This document shows, one piece after another, positions 36,129 through 45,676 of a stretch of 64,000 bases of DNA. The stretch comes from Pelagicoccus enzymogenes (GTDB taxonomy: Bacteria > Verrucomicrobiota > Verrucomicrobiia > Opitutales > Opitutaceae). Where the stretch lies: the NCBI RefSeq assembly GCF_014803405.1, contig NZ_JACYFG010000036.1, positions 186,001 through 250,000 on the forward strand, given 5' to 3'. The translations under genes and the position numbers were made by a program. Within the stretch, counting starts at the first letter, position 1. Each line of letters opens with the position of its first letter. The notes below the pieces were generated by a model that searched no databases, was not told the DNA's origin, and saw only the letters and a list, made by a program, of their open reading frames with translations.

Positions 36129-37417
36129 CGTGGTAGGGAAATGCTTAGCCGAAAACCGTTACCGGGCGAAGTATAAAAGGAAACCTCTCCATCCAAAAGT
36201 TGGATACGCTCCCGAATTCCCATGATTCCGAAACCGCCAGAGGTTCCCGAGCAGCCTTTTCCGTTGTCACAGACTTCCAGTCTCACCTTTTGCCGCTCCG
36301 AAAGGTCCAAGCTTAAGCTCACTTGCGACGCGTCCGCGTGCTTCCTCACGTTGGTCAAAGCCTCCTGAGCGCAGCGATAGAGAGCCGACTCCGATGCGGC
36401 TGGCATCGCCTCGTCTCCTTCCACCAGCTCGAAATCAAGCTGAATAGCTGGACCGAACGAACTCTTCAAAAGAGCCTCCAAAGCCCGATGCAACGGCATT
36501 CCGTCAAGCGGAGACGCCCTCAAGGAGGCCACCGAGGAACGTACCTCAGCCAGCCCTCGCTTCGTCACTTCCTGGGCTTTGTCCAAAAAAGCAGCCGCCT
36601 TCTCTCGATCGCTGCTCAGCAAGGCCTTCGCCGTTTCCAGCTGCATGTTCACCACCGTGAGCGAATGCCCGATAGTATCGTGAATTTCTCGAGCAATCCG
36701 GTTCCGCTCTTGGGTGGCGGCCAGCTCTTCGACTTGCCGGCTGAACGCTCGAAGCTTTTCGTTCGCCCTGTCCAACTCGACCGAGAGGGCAAAGGCCCGA
36801 CTGCGAGAGTTCCGCTCGCGGCGAAAGATGTAGAACATCATCGCCGAGAAAAAATAGCCAGATATCATGGTAACCACATCCGCCAAATTCATCCATCCGC
36901 CCCACATCACCCGTCCTACCAAAACCCAAGCGAGGCATTGGTACAACAAGTACGCGGCTGCAAGCCAGAGCGGAAAAATGAGAGTAGCGAAGCCCGCTAC
37001 CACGAACATCAGAACGTAGTTGAATCCGAAATACGCAGTGTTGAGCTGGGTCACATAAATGTAGGCGAAACAGCTCGGCCCGAAGACCAGCAGGAACAGC
37101 AGGATCTCTTGCAAACGCGAAGGAGATTCCGATTTCAGGGCAGCGTCGCCAGCATTAAAACCGATTCCCGCCCTCTCCACCAAGTAGCCCTGTCTCAACC
37201 AAGCAGCGCAAAACACCGCCCATAGCAGCACCTGCAAAATCGTCAGGCCAGCGCTCAGCTCCTTCTTCGCATAGGCGAACGGCAAAACGAGCGAGAGCAA
37301 CATCAGGCAGCCACCAAAAATAGCGAAAATGTAGTTGTTGTTACGCTCCACCCGTTCCGCTTCCGCCCCCGCTCCGGTTTCCTCGCAAACCGGCGCACCT
37401 ATCTCGCTCTTAACCAT
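36125..37417 (-). CDS. Membrane sensor histidine kinase, NarX/DesK type (HisKA_3)
   Basis: A 430-residue kinase. About six N-terminal membrane helices (residues 30-50, 57-75, 103-123, 131-170, 180-198) form the sensor with almost no periplasmic loop, as in DesK-like membrane-state sensors. The dimerisation/phosphoacceptor part has ERNRIAREIHDTIGHSLTVVNMQLETAK with His246. The ATPase domain has CAQEALTNVRKHA (N box) and VCDNGKGCSGTSGGFGIMGIRERIQLL (G boxes). It is first in the operon with the response regulator. The signal could be the membrane itself or a membrane-active compound. Confidence 0.93.
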   Translation of the reverse strand: MVKSEIGAPVCEETGAGAEAERVERNNNYIFAIFGGCLMLLSLVLPFAYAKKELSAGLTILQVLLWAVFCAAWLRQGYLVERAGIGFNAGDAALKSESPSRLQEILLFLLVFGPSCFAYIYVTQLNTAYFGFNYVLMFVVAGFATLIFPLWLAAAYLLYQCLAWVLVGRVMWGGWMNLADVVTMISGYFFSAMMFYIFRRERNSRSRAFALSVELDRANEKLRAFSRQVEELAATQERNRIAREIHDTIGHSLTVVNMQLETAKALLSSDREKAAAFLDKAQEVTKRGLAEVRSSVASLRASPLDGMPLHRALEALLKSSFGPAIQLDFELVEGDEAMPAASESALYRCAQEALTNVRKHADASQVSLSLDLSERQKVRLEVCDNGKGCSGTSGGFGIMGIRERIQLLDGEVSFYTSPGNGFRLSISLPR

Positions 37418-37452
37418 AAGGTAAGGAAGCTAGCGCAAAGGCCTCAAAGATG

Positions 37453-37471
37453 TCATGTGCCAAAAGTCACG
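37453..37471 (-). promoter_or_regulatory. Candidate response-regulator site upstream of the kinase gene
   Basis: TCATGTGCCAAAAGTCACG (plus-strand reading) is the partner of the site at 35340-35358 and lies 35 bp upstream of the kinase start codon, nearly the same distance as in front of the permease. This fits autoregulation of the two-component system. Confidence 0.5.
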
Positions 37472-37578
37472 CCTCCCCCCGAACGATTCGCCCGGAAAAA
37501 TCGATCGAATCCGATGAATAAAACCCAATTCCGGTACGTCCCAACCCGCGAACAACGAATTTAACCCGACAACGATCC

Positions 37579-38043
37579 ATGAAAATGAAAGTCATCAGCA
37601 CCCTAACCCTATTAGCCGTCATTGCCGCCTTCACTTTTCCCAGCTCCGCTCATGCCGGCGACAAAGAAAAAGCCCTCGTGGGCGGACTCATCGGCGGGCT
37701 CATCATCGGCGCCGCCATCGCGGACGACGACAACCACACGCACGTCAGCGTAGGCTACCGCACCGGCGGACATCGCGGACACCACCACGACCACGGATAC
37801 TGGAAGTGGGTTTCGGTCAAGACTTGGGTCCCCGGCTACTACGAGCGCAGCTGCGACCGCCACGGACACGTACGCAAGGTTTGGGTATCCGGGCACTACA
37901 CCTACCACAAGGAAAAGGTTTGGGTAGAGACCCGTCGCCATGGACACGGCTATCGCGAAAGCCGCCGCTACGACGACCGCCACGACCATCGCTACGGAGA
38001 TCGCCATAGCAGCAGAAGGGGCCAGGTCGTCAGACGATTCTAG
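37579..38043 (+). CDS. Exported glycine-zipper, histidine-rich small protein
   Basis: 154 residues with a signal peptide (cleavage near HAGD, residue 26). A glycine-zipper-like helix (ALVGGLIGGLIIGAAIA, 32-48) could insert in a membrane. Then come WKWVSVKTWVPGYYE and RKVWVSGHYTYHKEKVWVE (about 75-115), two copies of a W-V-x-G-[YH]-Y pattern found in uncharacterised exported proteins. The tail is rich in His, Arg and Asp (HDHRYGDRHSSRRG), which could bind metal or polyanions. Two cysteines are absent from the motif regions and only one Cys is seen. Function unknown. Confidence 0.75.
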   Translation: MKMKVISTLTLLAVIAAFTFPSSAHAGDKEKALVGGLIGGLIIGAAIADDDNHTHVSVGYRTGGHRGHHHDHGYWKWVSVKTWVPGYYERSCDRHGHVRKVWVSGHYTYHKEKVWVETRRHGHGYRESRRYDDRHDHRYGDRHSSRRGQVVRRF

Positions 38044-38064
38044 CACACCATACACACAACTGCA

Positions 38065-38091
38065 GGTGGCCTCGGAAGCGGGGCCACCTTT
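38065..38091 (+). terminator. Terminator hairpin after glycine-zipper gene
   Basis: GGTGGCC (38065-38071) pairs with GGCCACC (38082-38088), followed by TTT, 21 bases after the stop codon. Confidence 0.7.
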
Positions 38092-38159
38092 CAAGCCAGC
38101 TCAAAAAATTCGATCCTTCCCTTTTTTAACAAATTCCTGCATAAACAAGCTTCCATCCC

Positions 38160-38657
38160 ATGAAAAACGCACCGGACATCAGCCAAGACCACGCACGGCT
38201 CCTCATGAGCCAGTTGCTCGATGGTGAATTGGACGCATCCGATGCCTCTCGCTTGGATAGCTACCTGCAAGCCCACCCAGAGGCCCAAGACTGGATGGAA
38301 AACCTCGATCTGGTGCGGGACGCCTCAAACGCGCCAACAGCCTTGCAGGATCATTCCGCATCCATTTCCTCGATACAGGAGTCGATCGCGAAGGAGGGAA
38401 TGGCGAGTTCCGGAAACAAGCTCATCTCCTTCCCTGCCTTTGTACGCTCCTTAGCGGCTGCAGCAGCCGTGGCCATCGTAGGGACGGTCACTTGGATGGG
38501 CCTACATCCGGAAGCGCACGCTCACTACGAACCTAATGTCGTAGAGTTCGTAGCCACCGACCTGCCAGGAGCCAGCACCTATATCTATCCTGACGAAGAA
38601 ACTGGCTGGACCGTGGTCTGGGTCGACTCAGACCCGCTAGAAGCCAACAAAGGCTAA
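38160..38657 (+). CDS. Anti-sigma-factor-like single-pass membrane protein
   Basis: 165 residues. The N-terminus (MSQLLDGELDASDASRLDSYLQAHPEAQDWMENLDLVRD, residues 16-54) resembles the sigma-binding helical domain of RseA-type anti-sigma factors. One membrane helix (LAAAAAVAIVGTVTWMGL, about 98-115) places the last 50 residues (YEPNVVEFVATDLPGASTYIYPDEETGWTVVWVDSD) in the periplasm. No zinc-binding HXXXCXXC motif is seen. No ECF sigma gene lies next to it, so the partner, if any, is elsewhere. Confidence 0.65.
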   Translation: MKNAPDISQDHARLLMSQLLDGELDASDASRLDSYLQAHPEAQDWMENLDLVRDASNAPTALQDHSASISSIQESIAKEGMASSGNKLISFPAFVRSLAAAAAVAIVGTVTWMGLHPEAHAHYEPNVVEFVATDLPGASTYIYPDEETGWTVVWVDSDPLEANKG

Positions 38658-38692
38658 AGGCGCCTCCGCACACTTGAAGCAATAATGAACGA

Positions 38693-38719
38693 AGCCCTCA
38701 TCTGATACATGAGGGCCTT
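38693..38719. terminator. Terminator between convergent genes
   Basis: Eight-base-pair stem GCCCTCAT / ATGAGGGC with loop CTGATAC, followed by CTTTT on the plus strand. It sits between the anti-sigma-like gene and the end of kdsA and may serve both. Confidence 0.8.
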
Positions 38720-38731
38720 TTCGCGTCTCGA

Positions 38732-40241
<1,510 letters not shown>

Positions 40242-40245
<4 letters not shown>

Positions 40246-41447
40246 GGCGTATCGCAAGCCAGGCAGCCGTCCTTTTGAGTCTCGCTCTCGCGTGCTTGCC
40301 CCTTGTCAGCGCCGCTCCGCAAAGCGAGCTCAGCTTGCGCCAAAAAGAACGCCTGATTGAAGCCATCGGCAAGAGGCTTTCTTCCAGAGCCTACGCCTTC
40401 GAAACCGACTTCGGCCAGTGGGAGAGCTTGGCGAAAGATCGTTGGCACGAAATCGAGAAAGCGGAAACCAAGGAAGAGCTCGCAACAGTCCTCGGCGAAG
40501 CTCTCGACAGTTTCGACCTATCGCACCTCGGCCTTTTTGCCCCGAGCACCGTAAAAGACAGACGATCCGGCAAGCGTTCGGGCATGGGCATAACGATCCA
40601 TCCCCTGGAGGACAGGATGGGTGGACTCATCAGCTACGTGCTAGCAGACAGCCCTGCCTCTCGCTGCGGACTGGAAAAAGGCGACATCCTTACCCACATC
40701 GACGGAGAGCCCATGCTGGAGATCAAGCAATTGGCCGGCACTTCCGGACAAAAGAGGCAAATCACATGGCTTCGCGGCGGGCAGGAGATGTCCTGCGAAA
40801 TCGAATACGCGAGCTTTTCGCTGTCCGAACCCAGCTCGCTCACTTGGATCCGCGAGGACGTCGCCTTGATTCGGGTGCAAAGCTTCCTCCCCAAATTCTA
40901 CAAGGCTGGCCGCATCAACAAATTCTTTCGCCAAGCGAGAAACGCCAAAGGAATCATCATCGACCTGAGAAACAATCGCGGAGGGCTTTCCTTCTACTCA
41001 AGACACCTCGCCTCGAAAATCGCGTCGCCCGAAACAACATTTGCCTCACTGGCCGACAACAAAAGCGAGAACCAAGGAAAGAAGCGAAGGACCGTTCGCC
41101 CTCTCCCTCTTTCCAAGAACTACGAAGGCGAAGTCGTAGTGCTCGTCGATTCGCTTTCCGCCAGCGCCGCGGATATCGTGCCCGCTTTCGTTTCGGAAAA
41201 CGAGCTCGGCACCGTCATCGGGCAACGAACGAGCGGAGCCCTGCAGCTCGCTAAAAGCTATCCGCTTCCCTACGGCTTCCGCATCTACTTGCCGATCGCA
41301 GAGATGCTCACGCCCAACGGGCTACGACTCGAAGGCGTAGGGCTCGAGCCTGACATAGCGCTAAGCCTAGAGGAGACGATCGACGACAGTAAGATTCTGA
41401 CAACGGCGCTCCAAACCATCGACCGCACTCAAGAAGGCTCAGAATAG
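40242..41447 (+). CDS. Exported S41-family peptidase with PDZ domain, catalytic lysine apparently absent
   Basis: A 401-residue protein with a signal peptide (ending LVSAA), a PDZ domain (about residues 115-200; GLISYVLADSPASRCGLEKGDILTHIDGEPM) and the S41 core (GIIIDLRNNRGG, VLVDSLSASAADIVPAF). The serine of SLSASAADIV (near 306) fits the nucleophile of carboxy-terminal proteases. The usual GxKTFGKG motif, which supplies the lysine, reads GQRTSGALQLAK, so that lysine is Ala and a Lys lies five residues later. The end LTPNGLRLEGVGLEPDI is typical. It may use another base, as tricorn-type S41 enzymes do, or be inactive. Co-translated with orn. Confidence 0.85.
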
Positions 41448-42826
41448 AACCCATCGATCTTCCGGGCTACGTCGCGAAACGAAATGTCGTTGGCGTAGAT
41501 CAGCTTGTAACGGCGAATCGCTTCTTCCCGCTTGCCCAGCGATTCGCAACATTGAGCTGACGAGTAAAGCACGTCTTTCTTGAAATTGTCCATGCCGTGC
41601 GAATCAGCGATCGCCTTGTCGAACTGCTCCAAAGCCAGGTCGTACAATCGCTTCTTGGAAAAGCTTCGTCCCAACATCACGCAGGAGCGCTGCTTCAAGC
41701 TCGTTCCCCGCTGGGCAACTTGAAACTCTTTGATCGCCTCGTCCACCTTGCCCGCAGCAAGGAGCAGCTCGCCGAAGTTCAAGCGCTGGGCATAGTCGTT
41801 GGGAAACTGCTCCACCATTTTCCGCGACTCTTCCAGCTTCAAAACTTCAAGCTCCGCCTCCAGCTTTTCAATACGCTCGACCGGGGCAGGCCCCGATTCG
41901 CTGTGCAACTTGCTCAGCTCCAATTCCGTGGCCTTGATCATGATCTCGCTGCGCAAATGCTTGAGAGCGATATCGGATTCCGACTGCGGAAGCAGGGCCG
42001 CCTTGTCGAGCCAAGCCAAGGCCTCCCGATAATCGTCCGCGTACAGGTAGGCTTTGACGATTTGCTTGTAGAGATCGAGATTCTGCGGATCCTCGTGAAT
42101 TTCGTCGATCAGCTCACGGGCGCGGACCCTGGCGCCTTGGGCATCTTGAATGATGCGATTTTGTTGCTCCAAGGCGTCCGAGAGCTCCTCGTCCTTAAGC
42201 TTGGAACGAAAGTCCTGCTCCTCTTCGGCCCATTTCCCCTTGTTGATTGAGTGAGCGACGGAAGCCGACTTCACCAGCTCTTGGATTATGGAGCTGTCCG
42301 GCTTCATCCGCTTCAGTTGCTCGGCGATCGCAACCGCTTGATTGGTCTCTCCAACCTTGATCAAGGCTTCGCAATAGCGCTGCATCAGAGCGAGGTCCTT
42401 GGTCTCCCTTTCGTAGATCTTCTTCAGGCAAAAGACCGCCGTCTCGTAAAACCCCAATGACTCCGCGCCCGCTGCCACAAGCGACAAAGCGCCCTCGTGC
42501 AGCGGATCGCGCGTCAGTGCACGCTCTCCGTAAGCCATCGCCAACGCGGCATCCTTTTTCAGATACGGTTTCCCGTACATGACGACAAGTCCCGCTTCAA
42601 GCTTGCAAACGAAACGCTGCAACCACCCACGTCCCCGCTTCGTGAATACACTCTGCTGAGCCTGCCTGAGCAATTCCCGAATCTCCAGGCACCCAGGATT
42701 CTCCAGCAAAAGAGACGAGCAAATTTCAACGCAATACTCGAAGTTCCCACGTTCCACCGCAGTTCGGGCATTGCTGAACTGCTTGCGAACTCTCGCGTCT
42801 AATTCCTTGAGGGAAACTTCAGGCAT
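41429..42826 (-). CDS. TPR-repeat protein with coiled-coil segment
   Basis: 465 residues, no signal peptide. Several tetratricopeptide repeats (ARTAVERGNFEYCVEICSSLLLENP; AEQLKRMKPDS; DYREALAWLDKAALLPQS; YAQRLNFGELLLAAGKVDEAIKEFQVAQRG; YDLALEQFDKAIADSHGMDN) and a charged helical stretch around residues 290-340 (ERIEKLEAELEVLKLEESRKM). Probable cytoplasmic scaffold; no enzyme motif. Its 3' end overlaps the convergent S41 gene by 19 bases. It lies 10 bases downstream of glmM on the same strand, so it may be the last gene of trpD-glmM. Confidence 0.75.
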   Translation of the reverse strand: MPEVSLKELDARVRKQFSNARTAVERGNFEYCVEICSSLLLENPGCLEIRELLRQAQQSVFTKRGRGWLQRFVCKLEAGLVVMYGKPYLKKDAALAMAYGERALTRDPLHEGALSLVAAGAESLGFYETAVFCLKKIYERETKDLALMQRYCEALIKVGETNQAVAIAEQLKRMKPDSSIIQELVKSASVAHSINKGKWAEEEQDFRSKLKDEELSDALEQQNRIIQDAQGARVRARELIDEIHEDPQNLDLYKQIVKAYLYADDYREALAWLDKAALLPQSESDIALKHLRSEIMIKATELELSKLHSESGPAPVERIEKLEAELEVLKLEESRKMVEQFPNDYAQRLNFGELLLAAGKVDEAIKEFQVAQRGTSLKQRSCVMLGRSFSKKRLYDLALEQFDKAIADSHGMDNFKKDVLYSSAQCCESLGKREEAIRRYKLIYANDISFRDVARKIDGFYSEPS

Positions 42827-42836
42827 CGGAAAGAAT

Positions 42837-44192
42837 CTAGACCAACTCTAGGTCGGCCTCAACCGCAGCGAGCAGTTCGTCGAATGCAGCCTTCACCGCA
42901 GCATCGGTTCGGGCCTCCACCAGAAGCCTAATCTTGGGCTCGGTCCCGGAGTAACGAACCAGCAGACGGCCATCTTCTCCGAGCTCGGAATCCAACTTCT
43001 CGATACAAGCGGCTATTTTCGGACATTCTGGAAGCGGCGTCTTCTCGACAATTCTAAACGCCTTCGAAATTTGAGGAAACGCAGCGTAAACGCTCGCTAG
43101 CGACGAAACACCGGCTCCGGATCGCCCAACGGCGTCCGCCATCGCAACCGCCGCTACCAGACCATCCCCCGTGACCGCAAACTTTCCCACGACAAGATGC
43201 CCAGACTCTTCTCCTCCAAGCTGGTAGCCGTCACGCAACATCAAACGAGCGATGTGCTTGTCACCCACGTCCGTGCGTTCAGTCTTGATTCCCCTCCCTT
43301 TGAGAGCCGCGTCGAGCCCGAGGTTGCTCTGCACCGTGGTAACAAGCGTATCGCCGGGCAATTCCGAACGATCCTTCGCATCGATTGCCAAGGAAGCTAG
43401 CAAGGCTTCGCCTGCGATTTTTTCACCGCGCTCATCGAACATGACGAGACGATCGCCATCTCCATCGAAGGCAAAGCCATAGTCGTAATCGCCAACTGAA
43501 TACAAAGCGCCAAGCGACTCCGGACATTCGCTGCCTACGCCAGCGTTGATATTGGTACCGTCCGGCTGGTCGGCGACCACAACAAGGTCCGCCCCTAGCT
43601 CGCGAAAAACTGCCGGAGCAATCTCTGACATTGCTCCATTCGCGCAATCCATCGCCACTCGCTTTCCAACGAGCAGCTTCGGCGGAAAGGCTGCGATGAC
43701 AGCTTCTTGGTACCGATGACGCAAGGAGCTCCCATCCTCCAACGATACCTCAGCACCGGCATCGAATCCATTCGCTGAAACGTCGCCCACCGCGTCGTCG
43801 AGCGCTTGCTCCAGCGCTTCCGAGGGCTTGACGCCGCTCCCTTCGAAAAACTTGATTCCATTGTCGCAGGCAGGATTGTGCGAGGCGGTGATAGAGCAGG
43901 CCAAAACCGCATCGCTGACCCGCGCCGCAAAGGCAACGCAAGGAGTGGGAGCGACACCGAGGTCGAGCACAGTACCGCCCTCCCCGACGACCCCCGCTGC
44001 GAACGCTTTTAACAGCGCTACTCCCGACACCCGGGTGTCCCGTCCCACTACAACTAGCGGATCCGAGGCCGACAGCCTTTCCCGAGCCACTCGCACGGCC
44101 GCTTTGCCAGCGCGATAGGCTATTTCGTCGTTGAGAACCGCGCTGCCGTATTGGCCGCGAATCCCGTCTGTTCCAAAATGCTTTAAACTCAT
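42837..44192 (-). CDS. glmM: Phosphoglucosamine mutase
   Basis: Converts glucosamine 6-phosphate to glucosamine 1-phosphate on the route to UDP-GlcNAc for peptidoglycan and LPS. A 451-residue member of the alpha-D-phosphohexomutase family: N-terminal FGTDGIRGQYG, phosphoserine Ser104 in ITASHNP, metal loop FDGDGDRLV (near 242-250), sugar loop GGEESGH, and the C-terminal phosphate-binding RYSGTEPKIRLLVE. Its start overlaps the trpD stop by four bases. Confidence 0.95.
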   Translation of the reverse strand: MSLKHFGTDGIRGQYGSAVLNDEIAYRAGKAAVRVARERLSASDPLVVVGRDTRVSGVALLKAFAAGVVGEGGTVLDLGVAPTPCVAFAARVSDAVLACSITASHNPACDNGIKFFEGSGVKPSEALEQALDDAVGDVSANGFDAGAEVSLEDGSSLRHRYQEAVIAAFPPKLLVGKRVAMDCANGAMSEIAPAVFRELGADLVVVADQPDGTNINAGVGSECPESLGALYSVGDYDYGFAFDGDGDRLVMFDERGEKIAGEALLASLAIDAKDRSELPGDTLVTTVQSNLGLDAALKGRGIKTERTDVGDKHIARLMLRDGYQLGGEESGHLVVGKFAVTGDGLVAAVAMADAVGRSGAGVSSLASVYAAFPQISKAFRIVEKTPLPECPKIAACIEKLDSELGEDGRLLVRYSGTEPKIRLLVEARTDAAVKAAFDELLAAVEADLELV

Positions 44193-45235
44193 AGAGAGGC
44201 GTAAAAGTCTTTCGTGTCCGCCAGCTTGGATTTGAGGGCGCCCCCCAGGAGCACGTCTCGGGCAATGGCGAGCCCCGCCTCGATCGAGTCACATTTGCCC
44301 ACGATCAAAAGAGCTGCAGCAATATTGAAGCAGACCGTATCCTCCAAGCCCTTGGGGGCCTTACCCGCGAGCAGCTCGTCGAGGATCCTCAAGTTGTCCT
44401 CCAATTCTCCACCTAACAATTCGGCCACGTCCGTCGAAGCCATTCCAAATCGCTCGGCCGTCCAAGTTTCGTCCAAGCTCGATAGGGCTCCAAATCCGCG
44501 AACTCGGTTTCGACCCACTACGCTAAGCTCATCCATGCCTCGTCCGTCAGCGAGCTCGGTATGGGCCACGATACCTGACTTCAGCCCCAGGGAACCGAGC
44601 GTCCCAGCCAGCATTTCGACTACCGAGGAAGCATAGACCCCAAGCAACTGGTGAGCCGGCCGTGCCGGATTAATGAGTGGTCCCAAAATGTTGAAAACGG
44701 TGCGTTGCCCCTTCGATGCAAGCTCTTGGCGAACTGGCATGATCTCCTTGAAGGCAGGATGGAAAGCGGGAGCGAACATGAAGCAAAAGCCCAACTCCTC
44801 CATGGACTTGGCCAAAGTAGCGTCGTCCGCCATCAGATTCACGCCAAGGGCCTCCAACAAATTGGCGCTGCCGCACTTGGAAGTGATCGACTTGTTTCCG
44901 TGCTTCAGAACCGGCACGCCCGCGGCTGCAAGGCCAAAGACCACCGTGGTACTGATGTTGAAGCTTCCAATCTTGTCTCCTCCCGTGCCGCAGACGTCGA
45001 CCGCCGCATCCTGCCATTGCTGCAGGCCCGGGTCACGGGCCAGCTCGCGAAAGCGTCTAGCAATACCGGCAACCTCGTCTGCCACCTCGCCTTTCCGGGA
45101 GAGCGCAGTGAGAAAGGCCGCCTTTTCGCCGCGATCGACACCGGCCGATGCGAGCGAATCGGCTGAGTCCGCCGCCTGTTCCAGCGAGAGGTTATTTCCC
45201 TCTTCCACGAGTGAGGTGAGCTCGTTCAAATCCAT
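44189..45235 (-). CDS. trpD: Anthranilate phosphoribosyltransferase
   Basis: Adds phosphoribosyl to anthranilate, the second step of tryptophan synthesis. A 348-residue enzyme with the signature VCGTGGDKIGSFNIST (about residues 82-98), KHGNKSITSKCGSANLLEALG, FNILGPLINPARPAHQLLGVY and GRGMDELS. Normal length. No other trp gene is near; it is coupled to glmM by a four-base overlap, an unusual partnership. It is divergent from rpmF. Confidence 0.95.
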   Translation of the reverse strand: MDLNELTSLVEEGNNLSLEQAADSADSLASAGVDRGEKAAFLTALSRKGEVADEVAGIARRFRELARDPGLQQWQDAAVDVCGTGGDKIGSFNISTTVVFGLAAAGVPVLKHGNKSITSKCGSANLLEALGVNLMADDATLAKSMEELGFCFMFAPAFHPAFKEIMPVRQELASKGQRTVFNILGPLINPARPAHQLLGVYASSVVEMLAGTLGSLGLKSGIVAHTELADGRGMDELSVVGRNRVRGFGALSSLDETWTAERFGMASTDVAELLGGELEDNLRILDELLAGKAPKGLEDTVCFNIAAALLIVGKCDSIEAGLAIARDVLLGGALKSKLADTKDFYASL

Positions 45236-45368
45236 AGGAGGGAAGATGTAGGCAGCTCCCTAGTGTAAAACAATGCAAAACACGCTCGCCAAATTCGCGT
45301 TTCCTGCCGCAAGTTACCGCCCATTGAACGATCCCTCATGGGCCTCGCGCTAATTTTGAAACAATAAC

Positions 45369-45397
45369 TTGACGGGTGATAGGCCAAGAGTTATCAA
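45369..45397 (+). promoter_or_regulatory. Sigma-70-like promoter of rpmF
   Basis: TTGACG and TATCAA are separated by exactly 17 bases, about 50 bases upstream of the rpmF start. The -35 box matches the consensus in five of six positions. Confidence 0.6.
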
Positions 45398-45449
45398 GCG
45401 CAGCTTTTCTTTTAAGTAGAAGAACAACCGACGAACGAATTTACGTACA

Positions 45450-45629
45450 ATGGCTAATCCAAAACGCAAGCAATCCAAGCGCCGCAGCCGCCTCCGCAGA
45501 GGTGCTAACCGTTTCGAGGCTCCCGAGCTCGCGAAGGACCCGATCGATGGTTCCGCATTCCGCCCACACCGCGTAAATCCGAATAACGGAATGTACCGCG
45601 GTCGCCAAGTTTTGGACGCTTCCATCTAG
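45450..45629 (+). CDS. rpmF: 50S ribosomal protein bL32
   Basis: A 59-residue, strongly basic protein starting MANPKRKQSKRRSRLRRGANR and ending VNPNNGMYRGRQVLDASI. The start matches the bL32 family (M-A-x-P-K-R-K-x-S-x-x-R). The zinc-binding cysteines of some bL32 proteins are absent, as in many Gram-negatives. It precedes plsX and fabH, the classic bacterial order rpmF-plsX-fabH, which supports the call. The gap to plsX is 47 bases. Confidence 0.93.
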   Translation: MANPKRKQSKRRSRLRRGANRFEAPELAKDPIDGSAFRPHRVNPNNGMYRGRQVLDASI

Positions 45630-45676
45630 GAATCGCCCCCTGGGCAACCCACCCGCCTCAGCTAATCTAGCTTCAT

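Noticed and set aside
45272-45352. 26-codon open frame between trpD and rpmF
   Set aside because: Not on the trpD strand, no Trp cluster for attenuation and no start signal; better seen as upstream sequence of rpmF.
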